DNA from: Clostridia bacterium
GTDB taxonomy: Bacteria; Bacillota; Clostridia; Oscillospirales; CAG-272
Assembly: GCA_017408585.1 (NCBI GenBank)
Contig: JAFQUJ010000015.1
Coordinates: forward strand, 47,655 to 111,654
DNA length: 64,000 nucleotides
Direction: 5' to 3'
Shown here one piece after another: positions 8,523 through 18,209 of this stretch (positions within the stretch are counted from its first letter, which is position 1; every line of letters begins with the position of its first letter). The notes beneath the pieces are model-generated. The model was not told the DNA's origin. It saw only the letters and a list, made by a program, of their open reading frames with translations, and made no database searches. Made by a program: the position numbers and the translations under genes.

Positions 8523-9314
8523 ATGGGTATTATTAAAAATTGCAAAAGAATAGTTATAAAAATTGGTACATCGACGCTTACTTATCCTAGTGGTGCGCTC
8601 AATCTAAGACGCATTGAGCTTTTGACAAGGGCTGTATCTGATTTTAAAAATGCCGGCCACGAGGTTGTAATGGTCAGCTCGGGTGCAGTAGGTGCAGGCT
8701 TTGCTCGTCTGGCGCTTTCCACATATCCTGCAACTCTTGCTGAAAAGCAAGCGTGCGCTGCGGTAGGGCAAGGACAGCTAGTTAAGATTTACGACGGATT
8801 TTTCTCAAATTACGGACACACGGTGGCTCAAATTCTTATGACGAAGGATGTCGTTGACGACCCTCACCGCCTCGAGCTTGCGAGAAATACCTTCTTTACC
8901 CTTCTTAAAATGGGCTGTGTTCCTATCGTAAATGAAAATGACTCCGTTTCATGTGAGGGACTTGACTTCGGCGGTAACGATACACTATCTGCTTATGTTG
9001 CGATTGCGTGTCAGGCTGACCTTATTATTAACCTAAGTGATATTGACGGTCTTTACGATAAGGACCCGAGAAAATTCCCGGATGCACGCCTAATTGATCG
9101 TGTCGAGGTAATTGATGACACTATTCGCTCCTATGCCGGTGGAGCAGGTACAAATCGAGGTACGGGTGGTATGATTGCCAAAATCAATGCGGCAAGCATC
9201 GCATCTGAGAACGGAATTCCTATGCTTATTATAAACGGCGAGGACCCACATATTCTATATGATATTTTAGATGGCAAGCATCTTGGAACATACTTTGCCA
9301 AAAGAAAGGACTAA
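8523..9314 (+). CDS. proB: Glutamate 5-kinase
   Basis: First step of proline synthesis (glutamate to glutamyl 5-phosphate). The start at 8523 follows GGGAGA and begins MGIIKNCKRIVIKIGTSTL; upstream in-frame sequence is leader. Amino-acid kinase motifs VSSGAVGAG and NENDSV are present. At 263 aa it has only the kinase domain and lacks the C-terminal PUA domain of enterobacterial ProB, as in many Firmicutes. proA starts 2 nt downstream of its stop. Confidence 0.95.
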   Translation: MGIIKNCKRIVIKIGTSTLTYPSGALNLRRIELLTRAVSDFKNAGHEVVMVSSGAVGAGFARLALSTYPATLAEKQACAAVGQGQLVKIYDGFFSNYGHTVAQILMTKDVVDDPHRLELARNTFFTLLKMGCVPIVNENDSVSCEGLDFGGNDTLSAYVAIACQADLIINLSDIDGLYDKDPRKFPDARLIDRVEVIDDTIRSYAGGAGTNRGTGGMIAKINAASIASENGIPMLIINGEDPHILYDILDGKHLGTYFAKRKD

Positions 9315-9316
9315 TT

Positions 9317-10567
9317 ATGGAGCTTATTGACAAAATTAAGCAAATTTGCGAGGGTGCAAGGGTTGCATCTCGCTCGCTTGCTCTTTTGAGTGGCGCTAAG
9401 AGAAATGAGCTTCTTCGCTCGATTGCGCAAGAGCTTATGATGGGCGCAGGTGAGATTATAAGCGCAAACGAAATCGACCTTAAAAACGCAAGGGAAAACG
9501 GAATAAGCGAGGCTATGCTTGACAGACTTATGCTAAACCATGCTCGCATTGAGGGCATTTCAAGTGCAATTTTAAAGATTGCCGAGCTTGCCGACCCTAT
9601 CGGCTCCGGTGAGATTTTTACTCGTCCAAACGGGCTTGAAATTCATAAAATGAAAACTCCTATAGGCGTTGTTGCCATGATTTACGAGGCACGCCCAAAT
9701 GTAACGCCTGATGCTACCTCGCTCTGCCTTAAAAGCGGTAATGCGGTAATTTTGCGTGGAGGTAAGGAAGCAATCAATTCAAACAAGTGTATCGTTTCTA
9801 TCATAAGAAGGGCGCTAAGAGTGTGTTGCGTTGACGAAAACGCAGTTTCGCTAATCGAGGACACAACAAGAGAGAGCGCAACGCTTTTGATGGGCATGCG
9901 TGGCTATATTGATGTTCTTATTCCCCGCGGCGGCAAGGGACTTATTCGTAGCGTTGTTGAGAATGCGAAGGTGCCTGTAATTGAAACAGGTGCGGGCAAC
10001 TGCCACCTTTATGTTGACGAGAGTGCCGACCTTGATATGGCAATTAAGATTGCGCTAAACGCAAAATGCTCTCGTCCAAGCGTTTGTAACGCAATTGAAA
10101 CAATACTTTTACACAAGAGCATTGCAGACGAGTTTTTGACACGCTTTTATAAGGAAACAAGAGAATTTTCTCTTGACATTCGTGGCTGTGAGAGATGTCT
10201 TGCTATTTTGCCCGATATTAAGATGGCAACCGAAGAGGATTTTGCAACTGAATATGACGATTACATTGTGTCAGTAAGGGTTGTTGACGATGTTTTGGAG
10301 GCGGTTTCTCACATTAACGCCTATACAACAGGTCACAGCGAGGCAATTGTTACCGAGAGTGCAAGAAGCGCTGACTATTTTGTAAATAATATTGACTCCT
10401 GTGCGCTATATGTAAATGCCTCTACTCGCTTTACCGATGGCGGTGAGTTTGGCTTTGGCGCAGAGATTGGAATTTCCACTCAAAAGCTACATGTAAGAGG
10501 CCCTATGGGGCTTGATGCTCTTACAACTACAAAATATATTATCAAGGGTGACGGGCAAGTAAGATGA
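9317..10567 (+). CDS. proA: Gamma-glutamyl phosphate reductase
   Basis: Second step of proline synthesis, NADPH-dependent reduction to glutamate semialdehyde. Full length (416 aa), with the aldehyde-dehydrogenase fold and the catalytic Cys in RPSVCNA (about residue 260). Together with ProB it gives the semialdehyde that cyclises to pyrroline-5-carboxylate; proC is not in the window. It overlaps thiI by 4 nt. Confidence 0.96.
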   Translation: MELIDKIKQICEGARVASRSLALLSGAKRNELLRSIAQELMMGAGEIISANEIDLKNARENGISEAMLDRLMLNHARIEGISSAILKIAELADPIGSGEIFTRPNGLEIHKMKTPIGVVAMIYEARPNVTPDATSLCLKSGNAVILRGGKEAINSNKCIVSIIRRALRVCCVDENAVSLIEDTTRESATLLMGMRGYIDVLIPRGGKGLIRSVVENAKVPVIETGAGNCHLYVDESADLDMAIKIALNAKCSRPSVCNAIETILLHKSIADEFLTRFYKETREFSLDIRGCERCLAILPDIKMATEEDFATEYDDYIVSVRVVDDVLEAVSHINAYTTGHSEAIVTESARSADYFVNNIDSCALYVNASTRFTDGGEFGFGAEIGISTQKLHVRGPMGLDALTTTKYIIKGDGQVR

Positions 10568-11790
10568 GCGAAAGAATAAAAGAAGTAATTCTATGTAAAT
10601 ATGGCGAGATAATCTTGAAGGGTGCTAATCGCTCGGAATTCGAGGCTAAGCTTTTAAAGGAGCTTCGCAGAAGGGCAAAAAGAATTGGTAATTTCAAGAT
10701 TTATTACGCACAATCAACGGTTTTTTGCGAGCCTCTCGATGACGAGAGCGCTGATGCGATTGACGAGATGACCGAGCAAGCTAAGCATGTATTTGGCTTT
10801 GTTGGCGTTACTCGTGCTATTGCGTGCGAAAAGAAGCTTGAAACCATTCTTCAAATGGTGAAGGAGCATATGCCCGAAAGGCTGAGGGGCTATAAAACCT
10901 TTAAGGCAACCGCTAAGCGTGCGGACAAGCGCTTTCCTATGTCCTCTCCTGAGCTTGCAGGTGAGGTTGGCGCTGCTATTTTAGAGGCGACAGGCGGAAA
11001 AATCAAGGTTGACCTTCACAACCCCGAGATTATCGTTCAGGTTGAGATAAGAGAAAACGAGGCATACATTCACGCAGGTCAGGAAAAGGGCGCAGGCGGT
11101 ATTCCTTATGGCTCGTCGGGCAAGGGGCTTTTGCTCTTGTCGGGTGGAATTGACTCCCCTGTTGCCGGCTTTATGATGGCAAAGCGTGGTGTTATGCTCG
11201 AGGCAATACACTTTGAGAGCTTTCCATACACCTCAGAGCGCGCACGCGAGAAGGTACTTGAGCTTGCAAGGGTGCTAACAGATTACACTATGCGTGTAAG
11301 AGTTCATATAATCTCGCTCACCCACATTCAAGAGCTTATTCGTGATAACTGTGACGAGGACTACTTCACCTTGCTTCTAAGACGCTATATGATGGCTCTA
11401 TCCGTTAAGCTCGCACACGAGCTTGGCTGTGATGCTATAATCACGGGTGAGAGTCTGGGTCAGGTTGCAAGCCAGACCATGAAGGCAATCAATGTTACAA
11501 ATGTGCTCTCGGATATTCCTGTATATCGTCCACTTATTGGCATGGACAAGGAGGAAATAATTCAAGTTTCGAGAAGAATTGGCGCATATGATACCTCTAT
11601 TCTTCCATACGAGGACTGCTGTACGGTGTTTACGCCAAGACATCCTCGCACTCGTCCCGAGCTTGAAAGAGTTATCGAGGAGGAGTCGAAGCTTGATTTT
11701 AACGCTCTTGTTGAAGAGGCGTATGCATCAAGATATGCAGTTGTTGTAAAGCAATTTGGAGATAACATAATAGAGGGGGAAAGCAAATAA
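10564..11790 (+). CDS. thiI: tRNA 4-thiouridine synthase ThiI
   Basis: Adenylates U8 of tRNA for sulfur insertion. The 408-aa protein has an N-terminal ferredoxin-like/THUMP region (about 1-165) and a PP-loop ATPase domain (LLSGGIDSPV near residue 195). It has no C-terminal rhodanese domain, the usual Firmicute form that works with a dedicated cysteine desulfurase. It is fused into the proBA transcript by a 4-nt overlap and overlaps the next gene by 1 nt. Confidence 0.95.
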   Translation: MSERIKEVILCKYGEIILKGANRSEFEAKLLKELRRRAKRIGNFKIYYAQSTVFCEPLDDESADAIDEMTEQAKHVFGFVGVTRAIACEKKLETILQMVKEHMPERLRGYKTFKATAKRADKRFPMSSPELAGEVGAAILEATGGKIKVDLHNPEIIVQVEIRENEAYIHAGQEKGAGGIPYGSSGKGLLLLSGGIDSPVAGFMMAKRGVMLEAIHFESFPYTSERAREKVLELARVLTDYTMRVRVHIISLTHIQELIRDNCDEDYFTLLLRRYMMALSVKLAHELGCDAIITGESLGQVASQTMKAINVTNVLSDIPVYRPLIGMDKEEIIQVSRRIGAYDTSILPYEDCCTVFTPRHPRTRPELERVIEEESKLDFNALVEEAYASRYAVVVKQFGDNIIEGESK

Positions 11791-12044
11791 TGGCAAAGAA
11801 AAATTATATTACCTTAACTGACGAAAATGGTGTTGACGCACTCTACGAGGTGCTCGACGAATGCACAGTTGATGGTGGCTCTTATATGGCAATCGTGCCT
11901 GTTGTAACCGAATACTATGTTTTAAAGAAGGTCAATGCCGGCAAAAAGAACGAAAGCTTTGTTTCAATCGAGGGCGAGGAGCTATCGAAGGTTGAGAGCG
12001 TTTTTCAAGCCAGACTTGGCACAATTGATTACGACGAGAACTGA
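11790..12044 (+). CDS. DUF1292 family small protein
   Basis: An 84-aa acidic protein with the DUF1292 pattern (short beta-strand protein: ITLTDENGVDALYEVLDE...EYYVLKKV). Function unknown. It overlaps the thiI stop by one base (TAATG) and precedes a strong terminator, so it is the last gene of the proBA-thiI operon. Confidence 0.85.
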   Translation: MAKKNYITLTDENGVDALYEVLDECTVDGGSYMAIVPVVTEYYVLKKVNAGKKNESFVSIEGEELSKVESVFQARLGTIDYDEN

Positions 12045-12077
12045 TTTCGCCTAAGGGAAATTAGAATAAAAAAGCAA

Positions 12078-12114
12078 AGAGCAAATACAGGGTGCTGTAT
12101 TTGCTCTGTTTTTA
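12078..12114. terminator. Bidirectional terminator between thiI operon and ncRNA gene
   Basis: Arms AGAGCAAATACAG and CTGTATTTGCTCT with GGTG loop, T-rich on both strands. It should end both the plus-strand operon and the minus-strand RNA. Confidence 0.85.
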
Positions 12115-12355
12115 TTTATTTTACCCGCTTTGGCCGTGTGAATAGATTAGAACCCAGCATGTGCTAGGGTGGTGTCCTCATAATACCTTCACTGCTTCCA
12201 ACATCCGTCAAGTGTCGTCCGACTCTCGTCTCATTAAGAGGACAAATGACGGGAGGCCTGCAAAACGATATTGGATATTGGACTCCATTTTTATCTTTGT
12301 AGGTCTCAATATGTATTCATCACGCACCAAGCAGGCATAATTTCTTGTTGCTTCC
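12078..12355 (-). ncRNA. Non-coding RNA gene, family not identified
   Basis: Between convergent genes lies a promoter of high quality (12362-12390) facing a 280-nt stretch with no convincing ORF and a terminator at its end. The predicted RNA contains pairing segments: GCCTGC / GCAGGC, CATT...AATG, and ACCCTAGC acat GCTGGGTT near the 3' end. An independently promoted stable RNA is likely. 6S RNA would fit in size and context, but I do not see enough to name it; SRP RNA, RNase P RNA and tmRNA signatures are absent. Confidence 0.55.
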
Positions 12356-12361
12356 TCTTTT

Positions 12362-12390
12362 ATTATAGCATAGCTCTGAGCACTTTTCAA
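12362..12390 (-). promoter_or_regulatory. Strong promoter of the ncRNA gene
   Basis: On the minus strand TTGAAA (12390-12385), 17-bp spacer, TATAAT (12367-12362). Confidence 0.8.
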
Positions 12391-12420
12391 TATGATTATT
12401 TTGGAAAAAGTAAAGAAAGC

Positions 12421-12476
12421 AAAAAAGAGCAGGAGTAAAAGAAGAATACTCCTTCTGTTCCCGCTCTTATTTTTTG
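12421..12476. terminator. Terminator, transketolase side
   Basis: A long hairpin with arms AAGAGC...GGAGTA and TACTCC...GCTCTT, A/T runs on both ends, lying between the transketolase 3' end (12538) and the ncRNA promoter. Confidence 0.7.
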
Positions 12477-12537
12477 TCTATGCGTGATGCTCTCTTTAAG
12501 AGCCTCGCGACGGCTATTACATTTATTTTACCTTTAA

Positions 12538-13482
12538 TTAGTGCTTCATTGACAAAGCGATTTTTGCCTTTTCTACAATTCCCTTTGCGTTAAGGTTAAA
12601 GTATTCAAGAAGCTCCTTTGCAGGTGCGCTCTTTCCAAACACATCCTCAACACCGTGTCTTACAATCGGAATTGGACATACGCCCGAGAGCGCCTCGCAA
12701 ACCGCACTTCCAAGTCCACCGATTATGCTATGCTCCTCACTTACAACCATAGCGCCTGTTTGCTGTGCACAAGCGATAAGAAGCTGTGTATCAAGTGGCT
12801 TTATTGTATGAATGTTTACAACCGCTGCGCTAATTCCCTCTGCTGCGAGCATTTCTCTTGCAAGGAGCGCTTGCTCAACCATAATTCCTGTTGCAACAAT
12901 TGTTATATCGTTTCCGTCCTCAAGCAAAATGCCCTTTCCAAGCTCAAACTTATAACTTGGATTGTCATTGATTACGGATACCGCCAAGCGTCCAAAGCGC
13001 ATATATACAGGGCCGTTATGCTTGATTGCCTCTTCAACTGCGCATCTTGCCTCAACTGCATCAGATGGGTTGATAATAACCATGCCCGGAATTGTACGCA
13101 TAAGCGCAATATCCTCGTTACATTGGTGTGTTGCGCCGTCCTCGCCTACTGTAATTCCTGCGTGAGTTGCACCGATTTTTACATTTAGGTGGGGGTAGCC
13201 GATTGAGTTTCTTATTTGGTCAAAGCTTCTGCCCGCTGCAAACATAGCAAAGGTGCTGGCAAAAGGAATTTTACCTGTTGTTGCAAGTCCCGCAGCAACG
13301 CCAAACATATTATTTTCAGCGATACCACAATCGAAAAATCTCTCGGGGAATTTCTTTTTGAATACGCCCGTCTTGGTAGCTGCCGCAAGGTCTGCGTCAA
13401 GAACAACCAAATTGTTATATTTAGAGCCTAGCTCCGCAAGTGCGTTACCATAAGCCTCTCTTGTTGCGATTTTTTCTGCCAT
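12538..13482 (-). CDS. Transketolase, C-terminal subunit
   Basis: The pyrimidine-binding and C-terminal half (314 aa) of a split transketolase, which moves two-carbon units in the pentose phosphate pathway. Motifs include DADLAAAT and GIAENNMFGVAAG (the Glu that activates thiamine diphosphate). It follows the N-terminal subunit by 14 nt, so the two are surely co-made. Split transketolases are common in Clostridia and Archaea. Confidence 0.93.
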   Translation of the reverse strand: MAEKIATREAYGNALAELGSKYNNLVVLDADLAAATKTGVFKKKFPERFFDCGIAENNMFGVAAGLATTGKIPFASTFAMFAAGRSFDQIRNSIGYPHLNVKIGATHAGITVGEDGATHQCNEDIALMRTIPGMVIINPSDAVEARCAVEEAIKHNGPVYMRFGRLAVSVINDNPSYKFELGKGILLEDGNDITIVATGIMVEQALLAREMLAAEGISAAVVNIHTIKPLDTQLLIACAQQTGAMVVSEEHSIIGGLGSAVCEALSGVCPIPIVRHGVEDVFGKSAPAKELLEYFNLNAKGIVEKAKIALSMKH

Positions 13483-13496
13483 CTTATTTACCTCTT

Positions 13497-14333
13497 TTAT
13501 AGACTGTTTTTGTACTCTGTGAGCTCGTTTATAGCCTGTGCGTATTCGTCGTCGTTAGGCGCTTTTCCATGCCAGCCGGCTTGGTCCTCCATAAAGGAAA
13601 CGCCCTTGCCCTTGATTGTCTTTGCGACAATTACTGTTGGCTTGCCCTTGACCGTCTTTGCAGTGCTAAGAGCGTCAAGAATTTGCTCTATGCTATGTCC
13701 GTCAATTGAGATTACATTCCAGCCAAACGCCTTTAGCTTGCTAGCATATGGCATTGTATTCATAACATCCTTAACCTTACCGTCAATTTGCAATCCGTTA
13801 TTATCAATGATTAGGCAAAGGTTATCAAGCTTATAGTGGGCAGCGAACATAATCGCCTCCCAAATTTGACCCTCTTGACTCTCACCATCGCCGATTATTG
13901 AATATACACGATAGTCCTTTTTATCAATCTTTCCCGCGAGTGCCATTCCACAAGCGCATGAAAAGCCTTGACCGAGTGAGCCGGCGGACATATCAATTCC
14001 TCTTATCGCCTTCATATCCGGGTGGCCCTGTACCACCGAGCCTAGATGACGGAACTTTTTGAGCTCCTCAAGGTCGAAATAGCCACGAAGCGCCATAGCT
14101 GAATAAAGTGCTGGGCATGAGTGACCCTTTGATAGAACAAATCTATCTCTTTCGGGGTTTTCGGGGTTCTCGGGATCTATTTTCAGCTCTGAAAAATAAA
14201 GGCAAGCAAGAATATCCGCACAAGAGAGCGCTCCGCCCGGGTGACCACTTTTTGCGCTATGTACCGCCTCGATTGCACCGATTCTTATATCAGTCGCGAT
14301 TTTTTTGAGCTCTAGAATTTTGTCGTTGTTCAT
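13497..14333 (-). CDS. Transketolase, N-terminal subunit
   Basis: The thiamine-diphosphate-binding half (278 aa). GHPGGALS and IIGDGESQEGQIWEA (metal and diphosphate binding) are intact. It is the first gene of a two-gene operon with the C-terminal subunit; its RBS is GGAGG before ATG at 14333. It is divergent from mfd. Confidence 0.93.
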   Translation of the reverse strand: MNNDKILELKKIATDIRIGAIEAVHSAKSGHPGGALSCADILACLYFSELKIDPENPENPERDRFVLSKGHSCPALYSAMALRGYFDLEELKKFRHLGSVVQGHPDMKAIRGIDMSAGSLGQGFSCACGMALAGKIDKKDYRVYSIIGDGESQEGQIWEAIMFAAHYKLDNLCLIIDNNGLQIDGKVKDVMNTMPYASKLKAFGWNVISIDGHSIEQILDALSTAKTVKGKPTVIVAKTIKGKGVSFMEDQAGWHGKAPNDDEYAQAINELTEYKNSL

Positions 14334-14384
14334 ATAAGCCTCCGTTATTGTATCTATGAGTTGATTTCATAATATTATAAGGGT

Positions 14385-14413
14385 ATTTTATCACTTTATG
14401 GCTAAGATGTCAA
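14385..14413 (-). promoter_or_regulatory. Promoter of the transketolase operon
   Basis: TTGACA (14413-14408), 17-bp spacer, TAAAAT (14390-14385) on the minus strand. Confidence 0.75.
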
Positions 14414-14454
14414 TATTTTAGAAATAATAATTTGAGTTTTTACGCATAATTTGA

Positions 14455-14483
14455 TTGACAAAATTCGAAATATATGGTAACAT
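14455..14483 (+). promoter_or_regulatory. Promoter of mfd
   Basis: TTGACA (14455-14460), 17-bp spacer, TAACAT (14478-14483). Confidence 0.65.
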
Positions 14484-14548
14484 TATAGTCGCAAAGGAAA
14501 TCCTTTGATTTTTTGGATTTTTGCACCAAGCTTAAATATTTTTCACCA

Positions 14549-14570
14549 GTCGGGCTTTTCCTTGCCCGAC
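14549..14570 (+). promoter_or_regulatory. Hairpin in the mfd leader
   Basis: Perfect 7-bp GC-rich stem GTCGGGC / GCCCGAC with an 8-nt loop, 24 nt before the mfd start and without a T run, so not a terminator. Confidence 0.5.
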
Positions 14571-14593
14571 CTATATGCGTTGAAGGAGATTTT

Positions 14594-17500
14594 ATGAACA
14601 CAAACGCTTTATTTGAGCCAATCAGAGCCACCTCGCAATACAAGGAGCTATTTTCGAAGCTCGAGGTGCTTTTATCTAATGGCACGCATCTGCCCTTACT
14701 TGTTAATGGGCTTTGCGATGGCTCGGAGTGCGCGCTTATATATTCTCTTGTTAAGGATATACGAGCAAAAAGCAATCAAACGGTACTCATTATCATACCC
14801 GAGGAGCGCAAGGCTAATCGCTTAAATGACTTTTTCAAGAAATGTCAGCTAAGATGTGAGCTTTATCCTATGCGCGACTTCAATTTTTATGATATGACAG
14901 CATCGCGAGAGCTTGAACAGCAAAGGCTTCAGGTTTTAAACGGAGTGGCGCTTGGCACGCTTGATGCGGTGATTGCTACCCCCGATGCCCTACTTCAATA
15001 TACAATGCCTAAGAGCGAGCTTCTATCTCGCTCATTTAGTGTTTCTATAAACGACGCTCTTGACATTGATGCGTTTGTTTCGCGCCTTGTTAGCTCGGGA
15101 TATTCGCATAGCGAGCTAGTAGAGAGCGCAGGACAATACACGGTGCGTGGTGGCATTATTGACATATTCCCTGCAGGTAGCACTAGGGTTATTGTAGGTG
15201 GCGAGGAGCTTCTTGAAAATCTACCAATTAGAATTGAGCTTTTTGGCGACGAAATAGATAGAATTGTATTATTTGACCCTATAACTCAGCGTGCACAAAC
15301 GAGCATTAACAGCTTTTACATTTGTCCGTCAAGGGAAATTATCGCAGATGACGAGGTAACCCAAAAAATACGCACCTGTGTCGCTAATTTGCTAGAGAGT
15401 GCGACAACCGAGGGCGCTATAAAGGAGCTAAAAAAGGAGCTATTTGCCATTGACAACCAAATGTCAAGCGCATTCTTTGACAGATTTATCTCTGTTGTCT
15501 ATCCCGAGGGCTCTTGCCTGCTTGATTATTTTGATGGCTCTGTATCTATTGCTTGTGACATTGCAGGTGTTAGAGCAAGGGCGAAATCGGCGCATGAGCT
15601 TATGACGAGCATCTCATCGGAGTTGATTTTAGCAGGGCTGATAAATGACGAGCTATCTCATTATATAGCTGAGCCCAGCCACCTTGAAAAGCATTTCAAG
15701 AGCACACAAATTATAAATTTAGACAAGTTTGCGATAAGCTACAAAGGCGAATGTGGTGGAATTTATGATTTTAAGTCTAGAGGCATTTCGCTTAGTGATG
15801 TGTCGCTTAATACAGTTGTTGATCAGTTAAAATATTATTGCGAGAATGGCTATCGTGCCTCTCTTATTTGTAAAACTGAGCCGGAGGTAAAAAACGCAAT
15901 AAGAGTTCTAAGCGAGAATGGCATCTCAGCCCTTCAAGGCAAGGCAGACGCCACTCTTATAGAAGGGGCTGTATGCGTATTTAGCGACACATTCCCCGAC
16001 GGATATGAGCTTTTTGACTCAAAATTCGTTTTAATGGTGTTATCCTCTCGTTCTGATAGGCTATCTGTAAAATCAAGGCGCAGATCTAAGCACGCAAAGA
16101 ATGCGGGCGAGAAGATTTTGTCCTATGCTGACCTTAGCGTTGGCGACTATGTTGTGCATGCGCATTATGGTATAGGAAAATTCCTTGGAATTGAAAATCT
16201 TATGGTATGTGGCTCTTATCGTGATTATATTGCCATTCAATATGCAGGAACGGATAAGCTGTTTTTACCCGTTGATCAGCTTGACATGGTATCTAAATAC
16301 ATTGGCGCATCGGGCGACGAGGGAGCAATTAAGCTTTCTAAGATGGGTGGCGCTGAGTGGAAGAGGGCTACTGCGCGTGCCAAGGAGAGCGCCAAGGAGA
16401 TGGCGAAGGAGCTAATCGAGCTTTATGCTAGGCGAATTCGCATTGATGGCTTTGCCTTTGCGCCTGACGGAATTATGGAGCAAGAGTTTGACTCGTCCTT
16501 TGAATTTGAGGAAACGGATAGTCAGCTCCAAGCGATTGAGGATATTAAGCAGGATATGGAAAGACCCTATCCTATGGATAGAATTCTTTGTGGTGATGTT
16601 GGCTACGGCAAGACTGAGGTTGCGCTAAGAGCTGCGATGAAGGCTGTTGCAAACAATAAGCAGGTTGCAATTTTAGTGCCTACAACCATTCTTGCAATGC
16701 AACATTATCAAACTGCGATTGCTCGCTTTGCGGGCACAGGAGTCACGGTTGATATGATTTCTCGCTTCCGTACGCCAAAGCAACAGGCGCAAATTTTAAG
16801 GAGCTTGAAGCGTGGAGATCTTGATATTATAATCGGCACTCATAAGCTTTTGGGCTCGGGGGTTGAGTTTAAGGATTTAGGGCTTCTCATAATTGACGAG
16901 GAGCAACGCTTTGGTGTTGGTCAAAAGGAAAAAATCAAGGCGAGCGTGCCAAATGTTGATGTTCTTTCTCTTAGTGCGACGCCAATTCCTCGTACGCTTA
17001 GCATGGCGATGAGTGGCATTCGTGATATGTCGGTGCTTGATGATGCGCCGGGCGGACGCCTTGGCGTTATGTCATATGTTTTAGAATTTGACGAGGGCGT
17101 GATAAATGACGCTATTCGTCGTGAGCTTCACAGAGGCGGTCAGGTATTTTATCTTTACAACAATATTGAAAAAATATACGATATCGGTGCAAGGCTACTC
17201 AGATTCTTCCCTGACGCGAGAATTCGAATTGCTCACGGACAAATGGATCGCGACGAGATTGAGGAGATTTGGGCAGAGCTTGTGCGTGGCGATGTTGACA
17301 TTTTGGTTAGCACTACAATAATTGAAACAGGAATTGACATTCCAAACGCCAACACGCTAATAATCGAAAACGCCGACAAAATGGGATTATCTCAGCTTCA
17401 CCAAATTCGTGGTCGAGTTGGGCGCTCTCACAGGCGTGCTTATGCCTTCTTTACCTATCGTGCAGGAAAGCAGCTCTCCGAAATAGCTCAAAAGAGGCTT

Positions 17501-18142
17501 AATGCCATTCGAGATTTTGCAGAATTCGGCGCAGGCTTTAAGATTGCTATGCGTGACCTTGAAATTAGAGGTGCAGGCAATATTTTAGGCTCTGCTCAGC
17601 ACGGGCACATGGAAGCTATCGGCTATGACCTTTATGTGCGTATTCTTAACGAAGCTGTGCTCGAGGAGCGTGGTGAGGCTTTGCCTGAGAGATTCGAGTC
17701 AACGATTGCGCTATCACAGGATGCTTTTATTCCAAAGAGCTATATCAAATCAAGCGCACAACGAATGGATATGTATAAAAAGATTGCTCACATTGAAAAC
17801 GAGGACGATTTTAACGATATTATAACCGAGCTAAGCGACCGCTTTGGAAGGCTTCCAAAAATGGTTAGGCTTCTTGTCAATACTGCTCTTGTCAAGGCGT
17901 ACGCGCAAAGGGCAAGGATTAGAAAGGTTGAGCAAATGCGCTCCGAGATTCGTTTCTTCCCCGAGACCATAAACAAAATGGTTCTTTATCAAATGTCAAG
18001 GGTTGACCCTGAAAGAATTAAGATTTGCGGTATAAAGACAGTTCCTTATATTTGTCTTACAACTCAGCCAAATGACGCCGAGCTAAGTGGAGCTGTGGAG
18101 CTGTTAAAAATTTATATACAAAAATGTAATGAAATAGAGTAG
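14594..18142 (+). CDS. mfd: Transcription-repair coupling factor Mfd
   Basis: Removes RNA polymerase stalled at DNA lesions and recruits UvrA. The start at 14594 follows AAGGAG; 1182 aa is full length. Domains in order: UvrB-like region (about 20-330), CarD-like RNA-polymerase-interacting domain (GDYVVHAHYGIG, about 516), helicase with Walker A GDVGYGKTE (about 667) and DEEQ box (about 770), motif III SATPIPRT, helicase C region with QIRGRVGRS, and the C-terminal TRCF domain. The lipoprotein gene 67 nt downstream matches the common clostridial order mfd - foldase. Confidence 0.97.
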   Translation: MNTNALFEPIRATSQYKELFSKLEVLLSNGTHLPLLVNGLCDGSECALIYSLVKDIRAKSNQTVLIIIPEERKANRLNDFFKKCQLRCELYPMRDFNFYDMTASRELEQQRLQVLNGVALGTLDAVIATPDALLQYTMPKSELLSRSFSVSINDALDIDAFVSRLVSSGYSHSELVESAGQYTVRGGIIDIFPAGSTRVIVGGEELLENLPIRIELFGDEIDRIVLFDPITQRAQTSINSFYICPSREIIADDEVTQKIRTCVANLLESATTEGAIKELKKELFAIDNQMSSAFFDRFISVVYPEGSCLLDYFDGSVSIACDIAGVRARAKSAHELMTSISSELILAGLINDELSHYIAEPSHLEKHFKSTQIINLDKFAISYKGECGGIYDFKSRGISLSDVSLNTVVDQLKYYCENGYRASLICKTEPEVKNAIRVLSENGISALQGKADATLIEGAVCVFSDTFPDGYELFDSKFVLMVLSSRSDRLSVKSRRRSKHAKNAGEKILSYADLSVGDYVVHAHYGIGKFLGIENLMVCGSYRDYIAIQYAGTDKLFLPVDQLDMVSKYIGASGDEGAIKLSKMGGAEWKRATARAKESAKEMAKELIELYARRIRIDGFAFAPDGIMEQEFDSSFEFEETDSQLQAIEDIKQDMERPYPMDRILCGDVGYGKTEVALRAAMKAVANNKQVAILVPTTILAMQHYQTAIARFAGTGVTVDMISRFRTPKQQAQILRSLKRGDLDIIIGTHKLLGSGVEFKDLGLLIIDEEQRFGVGQKEKIKASVPNVDVLSLSATPIPRTLSMAMSGIRDMSVLDDAPGGRLGVMSYVLEFDEGVINDAIRRELHRGGQVFYLYNNIEKIYDIGARLLRFFPDARIRIAHGQMDRDEIEEIWAELVRGDVDILVSTTIIETGIDIPNANTLIIENADKMGLSQLHQIRGRVGRSHRRAYAFFTYRAGKQLSEIAQKRLNAIRDFAEFGAGFKIAMRDLEIRGAGNILGSAQHGHMEAIGYDLYVRILNEAVLEERGEALPERFESTIALSQDAFIPKSYIKSSAQRMDMYKKIAHIENEDDFNDIITELSDRFGRLPKMVRLLVNTALVKAYAQRARIRKVEQMRSEIRFFPETINKMVLYQMSRVDPERIKICGIKTVPYICLTTQPNDAELSGAVELLKIYIQKCNEIE

Positions 18143-18209
18143 ATTTTTTTGAAAATACATGGTACAATGTATTTATATCTTAGAAAATCTATTTAGAAAG
18201 GATTTTTAC

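Noticed and set aside
12150-12200. AGGGTGG on the plus strand, reminiscent of a T-box antiterminator
   Set aside because: The rest of the T-box core (NACCGCG) is missing and no plus-strand gene follows; the good promoter is on the other strand.
12208-12390. 60-aa minus-strand ORF in the ncRNA region
   Set aside because: It begins upstream of the -10 box of the ncRNA promoter, so the transcript could not carry its start; no RBS.
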